Shown: piece by piece, positions 6,692 through 14,281 of the stretch
Layout of the letters: every line of letters starts with the position of its first letter
How positions within the stretch are numbered: the stretch's first letter is position 1
The notes under the pieces: generated by a model
The model's input: only the letters and a program-made list of their open reading frames with translations
Told to the model about the DNA's origin: nothing
The model's database searches: none
Translations under genes and position numbers: made by a program
Assembly (NCBI GenBank): GCA_023398495.1
Contig: JAEWSG010000149.1
Coordinates: forward strand, 1-14,289
Source: Bacillota bacterium
Lineage (GTDB): Bacteria; Bacillota; Clostridia; Acetivibrionales; Acetivibrionaceae
Length of the DNA: 14,289 nucleotides
Direction: 5' to 3'

Positions 6692-6720
6692 CTCCTGAAA
6701 TTGGTTTGTTTAAATAATTC

Positions 6721-7068
6721 TTAAAAGTCAATGTCTGTTCTATTTAAAATACCTGGACAATGTAAATCTGTAAGCCAATCTTCTAATAAAATTCCATCTT
6801 TAAATATGTTATCATATACCTTTCCATCAAGCAGAATCCCTGTATGAAACCCATTCGTACTAATGTTTTTATTAGCTATATCGCTCCAGATATTAAATAA
6901 TTGTTTACCATTTAAACCTTTACTTATTAACATATTCTTAACTTCATCTGCACACTCGACGCATTTAAAGTCACCCCATTTTTTAGTTATACTTTTGGTG
7001 TTCTCAATTGCTTCAAGAATTAGTCTTTTTAAGGCAGTCATAGCCTCAGTACAGTCATTATGCACCAA
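6721..7068 (-). CDS. papain-fold (Tox-PL-2-like) toxin domain of a displaced cassette
   Basis: The first residues VHNDC are the end of a HINT domain; the same frame runs back through the HINT tail to 7255. The toxin part has FKCVECADEV with the presumed catalytic cysteine (C39, or C36), TNGFHTGI with the histidine (H75), VYDN with an Asp/Asn (D86, N87), and GILLEDWL after it. This order fits the papain-fold toxin 2 family, cysteine proteases or deamidases of polymorphic toxins. The nominal GTG at 7068 is the V of the HINT end and has no ribosome site, so the cassette is probably not translated as it stands. It needs transfer onto an effector carrying the missing HINT front half. The immunity gene follows. 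Confidence 0.7.
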   Translation of the reverse strand: MVHNDCTEAMTALKRLILEAIENTKSITKKWGDFKCVECADEVKNMLISKGLNGKQLFNIWSDIANKNISTNGFHTGILLDGKVYDNIFKDGILLEDWLTDLHCPGILNRTDIDF

Positions 7069-7255
7069 GAGCCCTTGGCTACCTACAAAGTAAGTATGGA
7101 ACTCATCAACATTAAGGTTATATATGCTTTCCGGCTGATCTAATTCCTCCAGGCTAGTTGATAACAGCGTTTTAAGTTCACCCTTGGAGTTTACTATCTG
7201 GTCACCAGGCTTTAAATTCCTTGCTGCCTTCCACCACCCACTATCTGTAAAGAAT
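7049..7255 (-). repeat. HINT-domain DNA repeat, copy B (tail only)
   Basis: This segment matches the main HINT copy (8542-8971) with about four substitutions between 7066 and 7255. It encodes FFTDSGWWKAARNLKPGDQ through the end motif HTYFVGSQGLLVHND. The match stops abruptly at 7255. Beyond it the sequence is unrelated and the frame meets a TAA about 33 bases further on. The sharp edge marks the recombination or insertion border of the cassette. Confidence 0.85.
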
Positions 7256-7343
7256 GTATATTTACTATTGAGTTTTCGGGCGTTTTAGCTACTGGAAACT
7301 GGAAATGTTTCTGTTATTGAAGATTCAGGCTACTCTAAAAGAA

Positions 7344-7389
7344 AAGTACTACTAAAATTGGTTGATTCCATTCCATTTTAGTAGCACTT
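7344..7389 (-). terminator. terminator of the main toxin / SUKH immunity operon
   Basis: A 15-bp stem with one mismatch (7344-7358 with 7375-7389; arm AAGTACTACTAAAAT) has a 16-base loop. On the minus strand it is followed by TTCTTTT. It lies about 45 bases past the stop of the SUKH-3 gene and before cassette B. The stem is AU-rich, so strength is uncertain. Confidence 0.6.
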
Positions 7390-7434
7390 AATAATTAACT
7401 AAAAGTCTTATTTATAATACATTGCGAATATAAT

Positions 7435-7881
7435 TTAATCATCAAGTTTTACCATATCAGGTCGTATCTTAACACCAGTAATCAAATTATATAATGCCTC
7501 ATTAAAATTATTGCCTAATTTTAATAACCAATCATCATATCCCCCATAAAATTCTCCATCCTCAGTTATACAAATAGTCATACATTGTTGAGGCAAACTT
7601 GCTATTGGAACCATTGCCTTACTGCAATGCCTTGCATATGCGGATATAACAGAGCTATAAACCCCTACGCTTTTGGGATTAATCTCTATTGTGTCTAAAT
7701 ATTTGTTATTCCGAGGATTCTTAAATATTATCTTTAATAGCCCATATTCTTTTAAAAAGTTTTTTGCTTTATCAAAGACTTTGTACCCATTTTCAATTAA
7801 AACTTTTTCCATTTCTGATATATCGATATTCCTATCATAGTTCCAGCCTGAACTTAGTAACAAGTCAACAACAGTTTCCAT
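7435..7881 (-). CDS. SUKH-3-like immunity protein
   Basis: This soluble protein of about 148 residues has SSGWNYDRNID near the start, then VLIENGYKVFDKAKNFLKEYG. Near the end it has GEFYGGYDDWLLKLGNNFNEAL and LITGVKI. These are the hallmarks I expect of the SUKH-3 branch of the SMI1/KNR4 immunity superfamily, which is known to accompany YwqJ-type deaminase toxins. It overlaps the toxin's stop region: an in-frame GTG at 7890 overlaps the TGA, but ATG at 7881 is preferred because GGAG lies eight bases upstream. The overlap implies coupled translation. The inferred job is to bind the deaminase and protect the producing cell and its kin. Confidence 0.75.
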   Translation of the reverse strand: METVVDLLLSSGWNYDRNIDISEMEKVLIENGYKVFDKAKNFLKEYGLLKIIFKNPRNNKYLDTIEINPKSVGVYSSVISAYARHCSKAMVPIASLPQQCMTICITEDGEFYGGYDDWLLKLGNNFNEALYNLITGVKIRPDMVKLDD

Positions 7882-7886
7882 TTTTA

Positions 7887-9371
7887 TCACTCCAGTAAAT
7901 ATGTTATGAATCCATCATATAAAGCATGACAATTATCACATGCAGGCCAAAATATTCCATCATATATTCTAATGCTGTATGATAATAAATTTGTTATACT
8001 ACAACCATTAAAAAGAGCATTATTTATAGCATTGAACTCTCCACAATTATCGAGAGGATAGTTCATTAGCGGTTCACCAACCGCCTTTATTCTATCCTGT
8101 AAAAATCCAAATATTTCAGCTCTTCTTGTAGGATTCTGACTAAATCCACTAATGCCATAATACACTTTTCCAGTTATTTTATCAACCACCACATTGACAA
8201 CATTCGCATCGATTTTTCCGCCTGTAATCTTTCTAATCTCACCAGACTCAATCATGTTTCGTAACCTTTTTGCAATAGCTCTTGTAGCATCATCTAAGTG
8301 GACTAAATCTGTTATTTGTGCAATTTCATCAAAGTGGCTTAAAACCTTTATACTGCTAACTGCATCACCTACAGCCTTTCCAATTCTTGCTAACTCTGTA
8401 GAATCAGTTACGCCACGTGCCACAGCTCTTTCAATAGCTTCTGCAGATGCAGAACCTATATCTGAAAGAAATTTTGAATCAGTTATTCCTTTTAATCTTG
8501 CCTTCTCGATAGCTTCTCTACCTGCTGCCATCATGTCTGCTGTACAATCATTATGCACCAATAGCCCTTGGCTGCCTACAAAGTAAGTATGGAACTCATC
8601 AACATTAAGGTTATATATACTTTCCGGCTGATCTAATTCCTCCAAGCTAGTTGATAACAGCGTTTTAAGTTCACCCTTGGAGTTTACTATCTGGTCACCA
8701 GGCTTTAAATTCCTTGCTGCCTTCCACCACCCACTATCTGTAAAGAATAGATGGGATGCAGTTGTTTTTATCTCCTCGTCCTCTAATTTTAAGTGTATAA
8801 ACTCGTATGTACTCTTGATGTAAACTTGCTTTACTTCCCTATAATCAATTATATTATTGTTTACATCCTTTGCCAATACATATTCGCCTTCTTGTATCTG
8901 GTCAATTCTTTTAAGTCCACTTTTTGTCATTACCTGAGTGTCTCCGGAGAAGCAGCCATCTGTCAAGCATTTCATTGCATTGTCTACTGCCTCATTATTC
9001 AAACCCTCTTCAAGCAAATCATTTTTTAATGCACTTTTTGAGTCAGCGAATTCTAACCCATCCATTTTTGTTATTGTGACTTCATCCCCATTTACAACTA
9101 CTGATTTGATATTCTCAAAAATCTCTTCAGGTTCAGCCTTAAGTGTATCCTTTATGTCATCAACTGCCTCTGCTACATTTGATAACCGTCTAACTTTGTT
9201 TATTGTATTTACATCTCCATAATGTAATACATTAGAAATTTTGCTAAAACCCTTCTTGACAATTCTAACTGTCTTTCCATTAATTATTGGCAAAAGTACA
9301 CAAATAGTAGTTACTACGCGATCACCAGGATCTAACTCTTGACCTGTAATTATATCCACTCCAGTTGCAGC
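7887..9371 (-). CDS. C-terminal half of the toxin: pre-toxin end + HINT + YwqJ-like deaminase
   Basis: The frame is continuous with the giant effector upstream except for one TAA (9374-9372). Residues from GTG 9359: 1-41 are the second half of a pre-toxin TG domain (IITGQELDPGDRVV); about 131-270 are a HINT autoprotease with C136 in GCFSGDT, T200-x-x-H203 in TTASHLF and the end motif H269-N270. Residues 273-335 are a helical linker with a twofold repeat (G-I/V-TDS). Residues 385-490 are the deaminase, with NCGEFNAINNALFNG (C439, E441) and PACDNC (C474, C477) as zinc/catalytic blocks. HINT cleavage at HN is expected to free the deaminase, which would edit nucleic acid in a rival cell. No ribosome site fits GTG 9359, so translation needs readthrough, reversion or reinitiation. 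SUKH-3 immunity follows with overlap. Confidence 0.85.
   Translation of the reverse strand, partial: AATGVDIITGQELDPGDRVVTTICVLLPIINGKTVRIVKKGFSKISNVLHYGDVNTINKVRRLSNVAEAVDDIKDTLKAEPEEIFENIKSVVVNGDEVTITKMDGLEFADSKSALKNDLLEEGLNNEAVDNAMKCLTDGCFSGDTQVMTKSGLKRIDQIQEGEYVLAKDVNNNIIDYREVKQVYIKSTYEFIHLKLEDEEIKTTASHLFFTDSGWWKAARNLKPGDQIVNSKGELKTLLSTSLEELDQPESIYNLNVDEFHTYFVGSQGLLVHNDCTADMMAAGREAIEKARLKGITDSKFLSDIGSASAEAIERAVARGVTDSTELARIGKAVGDAVSSIKVLSHFDEIAQITDLVHLDDATRAIAKRLRNMIESGEIRKITGGKIDANVVNVVVDKITGKVYYGISGFSQNPTRRAEIFGFLQDRIKAVGEPLMNYPLDNCGEFNAINNALFNGCSITNLLSYSIRIYDGIFWPACDNCHALYDGFITYLLE
8542..8971 (-). repeat. HINT-domain DNA repeat, copy A (main gene)
   Basis: This is the complete copy of the HINT coding DNA inside the main toxin gene. 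Copies B (7049-7255) and C (4755-5180) downstream match it closely at the DNA level, all in the same orientation. Each is followed on the minus strand by a different toxin domain, so a crossover between copies would replace the toxin and delete the DNA between them. Confidence 0.85.
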
Positions 9372-12300
9372 TTACTGTATGTCTTTTAGATCTCCAATAC
9401 CTGGTAGAAAACCCATCGTAACGGAAGCTATACTTTGAATGTTTGAGTAATCTTCTAAAATTGCAGTTGAATATATTGAATATCCTCTGCTTCCATCCCT
9501 TAATCTTACTGATGTAACATCACTATCTAAACAGTTTGCAAGAGCTACAGGGTCAACCATGATCATGGTTTCACCATTAAAATCCCATTTATATGATGAA
9601 AACGCAATACCGCTAATTTCAATAATATCATTTGTTTCATCACTTAAATTTTCAGTAGTTACTTTTTTAGTAGATAAATTGAATGTAAATTTAATTCTAT
9701 CGTTATATTTACGTTCAGGATCAGTGCTCTTTTTGAAAAATACTGCTGAAAACATCTTATAATCCAAACTGTGTTCAATAGCCGAGCTATTTCCACTTTC
9801 ACGAAATGCATTTGCTACATCAACTAACTTTACCAGTGGCTTTCCATTTGAACTTCTATATAAATTACTACTTTCAAAAGTTGTACAACCTTGAATGTCT
9901 TTATCATTTTTCCAATTTACATGGATATACTTAACTTTGTCAGTACCCCATCCAGGATAAAAGAAATCAAGGAAAAGGTTGTAATTAACTAGCAAACGTC
10001 CTCCGATTAATTGGGCATTATTTAATGATTCCCCATATTCCATGGTTTTATTTTCCAACCTAACAGTAGCCGTTTTTGTTGTATCATTCCAACTGAGTAT
10101 GCCCAAAGTGACTTTAGATTTACCCCCACACATCTTTTCTACGGCATGTCTGAGATAAACTTGTCCGTTTACAGGTACAATATTCTTTATATAATTTTCG
10201 TCAGTAATAGATACATTGCCTGCAGCATAGACAACCGAACTTACAGTTGCGGAATTAGTTGTAACTGTAGTTGTACCAAAATCTATTGTATCACCAGGTA
10301 CTTTACCTATTGCAAAGGGTTCAAGTAAATATTGATAATCACCACCGGCTGGATTTGTATATTCTAATGGGTCTTTATTTATAGTATTACTGCCATCTAG
10401 TTCGCAATCAAGTCCATTTGTAGATTCAAGCACTTCAAAATGAAGTAGATATCCTCCTGTAGTTGTCCCAGTATCACCAACACTTCCTATTATTTCTCCC
10501 TGGCTTACACTAGAACCCGCTGTAACAGTTATTGTCTCATCAGCCAAATGAGCATACCTTGTCTGAATTTTTGTCCCATTATAAACCGAGTTTATTATAA
10601 CTATATTACCATATCCATCCATATTGCCAGAATATACGACCTGTCCATCAACTGCGGAATAGACATTATCTCCTGAATACCCCTGAATGTCCAAGCCTCT
10701 ATGATAACCTGCATATATATCATCTACTTGCCCAAATTCCAAAGTTATGTGGGTTGAATCCGTCGGCCATTGAACGTATGGTAATTCCACTCCCCATCTC
10801 TCATTTATAGACGTGTAATTACAATAGGTGTGATTTGTCGGTATGAAAGAATAATTATTTTCGTTATCAGGCTTTGTAAGGATTACTTCATTAAAAAAGT
10901 AATTATGTTCACTATCATTACCAAAAATAACAGTCTGTTTTGTATCTCCTGATAAAACCAGTTTATGAATACCACCTGCCACAAATTCTTTTGTTGATGG
11001 GTCAATAGTAAAATATGTACCTTTGAATTCCAGTATTCCACTTTCAAGGCAATCAAGAAGGCTATTTGTAGTTTGCATTTTTAAATTTCCATTAACCAAT
11101 AAGTAATCATTTTTGTCAGTCATATTAAGTACGGCATTATCAAGTAAAATGAATTCCCCCTCAACTGTCATGTATCCGCCATTAATATAAAGCAACCCAC
11201 TATGCAATTGAACATTACCATCTACATAAATTCTTCCGCCGCAAAGATCTATAGCACCTTTGTCTTCCTTTGCCTGTGTAAAGTCACCATTTACATTTAT
11301 AACCCCACCATTCAAGTAAATAGAGCCCTGATTTCTTAAGTTATTCACAGTTAGAACTTTTCCATTCAAATCAAGCTCTATACCTTTTTTTACTAAATCT
11401 AGTTGTGGAAATGATGCGTCTTCCAGCAATTTCACTTTAATTGGGTCTACTAAGTTATAGTCCAGATAGCACTTATTAAAATGTTTAGCAATAATCACAA
11501 CATCTTCCATATTAACTGCTGTATCCATGTTTATGTCGAAACTTTCAACATACTTGTTGTCACCCACAGCAGTGTTAAATGCTTTACAAATTTGCACAAT
11601 GTCTTCTAAGTTTATAGCATTATCTTGTACTCCATTTATAACTATATCTCCAAGCCATAATTGGAGAGGTTCTTCAACTGAACCAAGCTTAAAATTAGAG
11701 TTAAGTAGTAATACTTCCTGAACATCAACATCACGAGTCAAAAAATTATTTTTACTGATTTTAAATCTATAATTTCCCATGTTACTTGGAACAACAATTT
11801 CAAACTGACCATTTATATCTGTTATAGCTGAATACCCAGTTCCAACTAATTCAACATTAATTCCTGACATTATTGAAGCTCTTTGTTCTGCACCACTAAG
11901 CATAGCCGGTTCTGCAATACAACCGCTTATTGTATAATTTTCAGGAACTTCTTCCAAGGCTTCAACATTTGGTGCTACCGAAGCTGCATCAAAACTTAAC
12001 AAATCACTTAGATATTCAAACCTCGGAGCATATTGGTTTACAATATCGGGTTGAACCACTATGTAATCATTCTTACTTATTTTATCCCCATCCCAATTAA
12101 ACAGCATTATACCTTCTTGTGATGGGGTTTTCCCTTCAATTTCAATCTGTGTAGAGTAATTCTTTAATACCTCAAAACCAATTGTTGCCAGGCTTCCACC
12201 TGATTCCGCATTTCCAGACAATTTATAGCCATCAAGATCCTGATAACATGCACCAAAACTTAGAGTTCCAGCGTCAAAATCATGTTCAACTAATTGAAGC

Positions 12301-14180
12301 CTTGAATACTCAGTATTAATCAAAACATTACCTGCTTCCGGATATGTCTCTTCAGAATACGCAATTCCGGTATTAGGATTTACTGGCCTCAATACAAAAG
12401 GATTATACTTGATACTAACCTGGTATCCTGCTATATTCTGAATGTCTTTTACATTCAGTGTTGCAGTAACTACCTCCCCGATATTTGCATTTGTTTTATC
12501 TAATTCAAGAGATATCACTTTTTCCTTGTTATACTCAAATAAATAATTTGAAGAATCTGAAAACCCATTATACGAATATATCTTCACATAATATAAACCT
12601 GAGCTCAAAAATACTTTCATGTATTCTCTAGAATTTCCAGTCTTAGTCGAACTTGAAATATATGCGTTAGATGTGTCAAACAAATACATGTCATAGTCTG
12701 TTCCTGACGGTACATTTTGAAGACCGAATACATAATATCCAGATTCATTTACATTTACAATGTACCAATCTTCATCCCGTTTATTATCAATAGTTGCAGC
12801 AACATCGTCTCCTAGCTGTATTGAAGTACCTTGATAGTAATAGTCATTAATTTCATATGCATCAGGCTCAACAATAACTGCCTTTAGTTCATAATTTGAT
12901 TCTGGATCGGAACCAATCCATGAATAGACTCTTATATAATACTTTCCCGGTGTATTTATTTTAACATTTGCTTTCTCAGACGTATTTCCAGAGAATGCAG
13001 ACCCACCAATTGTGTTGTTATTAGCATCAACAACCCATACGTCATAATCACAGTTTGTTGGTATATTATCAACTGTAACCGTTAACTTTCCTGTTTTATC
13101 GGTTTCATATACGTACCAGTCTTCATCGGTATTTATATTTATTGTAGCATTTATAGGCTCATTATTTGTTATTGCTGTTGCTGTATTCAAGCTTTCATTA
13201 GGCTCGTAAGAATCAGCTGCTATATCATTAGGATAAATAAGTAGTTGATAATTATGAGTACTAGATATCCCATAAGTATAACAGTAATTAAAGATATAGT
13301 AATATCCTGCTGTAGTTGTAGTAAACGTAACTGTCTCGTCAGATTGCCCCGAATAATTGGAATAACCCACTCTTGAAAGATTTGTATTATACACAACTAA
13401 GTCAATATCATCCCCCTGTTGAATCCCTTTCAATCCTATAGTATACTCCTTATTTGCTTCAAGATTTACCATATACCAGTCTCTGTCAAATTCAGCAGAT
13501 GCACTACCACTAACAGTCCCAATATTAACAGCCGTCGCAGCAGAAGAAGTGTTATTCGGTATTACCTCACTAATATATGACAAAGGCGATATATCCTGTG
13601 CATTAATATCTGATCTGACAGAATCCAATCCATTTTCTTTCGGTATTTTTTTATTTCCATTAGAGGATACAACAATATTATTAGCTATGAACGGTTTAAT
13701 TGTTTTTCCATTCGCTTCAAGGGAGTTATCTTTAGGTAAACCGATCACCTCTTCAATATTTTTTTCAATTTCATATGTACTTGTAGGAGAAGGTGTAGGA
13801 GATAACTTTGGCGTAGTGGTGCTAGAAATTTCAGGTTCAGGAATCAAGTTATTTATAACAGCCCCTGCGTCAACTCTGCCTTCTGATGATATTAAACCTG
13901 TCAAATCGCTAGAAACAACAACACATCTTTTAATTCTATCAACTATATCATTGACTGAAATATCCTGACTATAACTCTTTAATAAAGCCGCTGTTCCAGC
14001 TACTAGAGGCGAAGACATAGAGGTACCACTTAATACACCATATTTATTTTCGGGTAAAGTGCTTAGAATATTAACTCCAGGTGCCGCCACATCAATATCT
14101 TGACCGTAATTTGAAAACGATGCAATAGCTCCATTATTTTCAATTGCAGCAACTGAAATAAGATTAGCATTCCTGTAATA
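9372..14180 (-). CDS. giant secreted effector: subtilase end, PPC x3, cohesin, X-dockerin, M23 peptidase, pre-toxin start
   Basis: Residues are numbered from GTG 14090, but the frame continues upstream (LISVAAIENNGAIASFSNYG) to about 14180, where homology ends. The order is: subtilase serine block GTSMSSP (S24); P/T/S linker 85-110; three PPC beta-sandwiches (about 172-285, 292-405, 408-519); cohesin (525-680, GYQVSIKYNPFVL); X-module (718-800, VELVGTGYSAITDINGQFEI); dockerin with two EF-hand-like segments (812-873). Then come LNGG beta-helix-like repeats (885-1075), an M23/LytM peptidase (1107-1242; H1130, D1134, H1181, H1217), a copper-amine-oxidase-like segment (about 1295-1385) and half a pre-toxin domain (1547-1572). 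It ends at a TAA that splits the toxin gene. The subtilase lacks its Asp and His blocks here because the 5' part is cut off. Inferred role: surface- or cellulosome-attached delivery stalk for the toxin tip; the M23 domain may open peptidoglycan. Confidence 0.85.
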   Translation of the reverse strand, partial: YYRNANLISVAAIENNGAIASFSNYGQDIDVAAPGVNILSTLPENKYGVLSGTSMSSPLVAGTAALLKSYSQDISVNDIVDRIKRCVVVSSDLTGLISSEGRVDAGAVINNLIPEPEISSTTTPKLSPTPSPTSTYEIEKNIEEVIGLPKDNSLEANGKTIKPFIANNIVVSSNGNKKIPKENGLDSVRSDINAQDISPLSYISEVIPNNTSSAATAVNIGTVSGSASAEFDRDWYMVNLEANKEYTIGLKGIQQGDDIDLVVYNTNLSRVGYSNYSGQSDETVTFTTTTAGYYYIFNYCYTYGISSTHNYQLLIYPNDIAADSYEPNESLNTATAITNNEPINATININTDEDWYVYETDKTGKLTVTVDNIPTNCDYDVWVVDANNNTIGGSAFSGNTSEKANVKINTPGKYYIRVYSWIGSDPESNYELKAVIVEPDAYEINDYYYQGTSIQLGDDVAATIDNKRDEDWYIVNVNESGYYVFGLQNVPSGTDYDMYLFDTSNAYISSSTKTGNSREYMKVFLSSGLYYVKIYSYNGFSDSSNYLFEYNKEKVISLELDKTNANIGEVVTATLNVKDIQNIAGYQVSIKYNPFVLRPVNPNTGIAYSEETYPEAGNVLINTEYSRLQLVEHDFDAGTLSFGACYQDLDGYKLSGNAESGGSLATIGFEVLKNYSTQIEIEGKTPSQEGIMLFNWDGDKISKNDYIVVQPDIVNQYAPRFEYLSDLLSFDAASVAPNVEALEEVPENYTISGCIAEPAMLSGAEQRASIMSGINVELVGTGYSAITDINGQFEIVVPSNMGNYRFKISKNNFLTRDVDVQEVLLLNSNFKLGSVEEPLQLWLGDIVINGVQDNAINLEDIVQICKAFNTAVGDNKYVESFDINMDTAVNMEDVVIIAKHFNKCYLDYNLVDPIKVKLLEDASFPQLDLVKKGIELDLNGKVLTVNNLRNQGSIYLNGGVINVNGDFTQAKEDKGAIDLCGGRIYVDGNVQLHSGLLYINGGYMTVEGEFILLDNAVLNMTDKNDYLLVNGNLKMQTTNSLLDCLESGILEFKGTYFTIDPSTKEFVAGGIHKLVLSGDTKQTVIFGNDSEHNYFFNEVILTKPDNENNYSFIPTNHTYCNYTSINERWGVELPYVQWPTDSTHITLEFGQVDDIYAGYHRGLDIQGYSGDNVYSAVDGQVVYSGNMDGYGNIVIINSVYNGTKIQTRYAHLADETITVTAGSSVSQGEIIGSVGDTGTTTGGYLLHFEVLESTNGLDCELDGSNTINKDPLEYTNPAGGDYQYLLEPFAIGKVPGDTIDFGTTTVTTNSATVSSVVYAAGNVSITDENYIKNIVPVNGQVYLRHAVEKMCGGKSKVTLGILSWNDTTKTATVRLENKTMEYGESLNNAQLIGGRLLVNYNLFLDFFYPGWGTDKVKYIHVNWKNDKDIQGCTTFESSNLYRSSNGKPLVKLVDVANAFRESGNSSAIEHSLDYKMFSAVFFKKSTDPERKYNDRIKFTFNLSTKKVTTENLSDETNDIIEISGIAFSSYKWDFNGETMIMVDPVALANCLDSDVTSVRLRDGSRGYSIYSTAILEDYSNIQSIASVTMGFLPGIGDLKDIQ

Positions 14181-14194
14181 AAGTTTGATGACCT

Positions 14195-14223
14195 TTGAAA
14201 ATAAAAGTACCCTCTGTTAAAAT
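14195..14223 (+). promoter_or_regulatory. promoter of the gene entering at the right edge
   Basis: TTGAAA (14195-14200) and TAAAAT (14218-14223) are 17 bases apart on the plus strand, a good vegetative promoter. It points out of the window towards the ATG at 14282. It lies in sequence that does not belong to the interrupted subtilase gene. Confidence 0.55.
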
Positions 14224-14276
14224 ACTGTGTATAAGGAGCTTGCAAGCACTTATCACTAATTAACGAAAGAGGGTAC
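14207..14276 (+). promoter_or_regulatory. inverted repeat and structured leader before the right-edge gene
   Basis: GTACCCTCT (14207-14215) is the exact reverse complement of AGAGGGTAC (14268-14276). The first arm sits in the promoter spacer and the second covers the AGAGGG ribosome site. Between them, ATAAGGAGCTTGCAAGCACTTAT (14231-14253) can form an imperfect hairpin around a GCTTGCAAGC palindrome. Only transcripts starting upstream could pair the outer arms, hiding the ribosome site. Such protection against outside transcription is known for transposase genes; here it is inference. Confidence 0.45.
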
Positions 14277-14281
14277 ATAAT

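Noticed and set aside
8194..8586. Plus-strand open frame of about 130 codons
   Set aside because: It is antisense to the HINT-deaminase toxin; its composition mirrors the opposite strand and it shows no motif.
4755..8971. CRISPR array or tandem satellite
   Set aside because: The repeats are long coding segments (HINT), only three in number and spaced by genes.
9357..9359. GTG as a real start for the HINT-deaminase protein
   Set aside because: No ribosome site precedes it, and the frame is continuous with the effector across the TAA, with family residues on both sides.
9372..9374. Alternative genetic code or recoded stop codon
   Set aside because: TAA, TAG and TGA all end normal genes in this window, and no stem-loop or known readthrough context follows the TAA.
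13549..13968. Plus-strand open frame of about 139 codons
   Set aside because: It lies opposite the linker and PPC part of the giant effector, has no ribosome site, and the minus-strand reading has clear domains.
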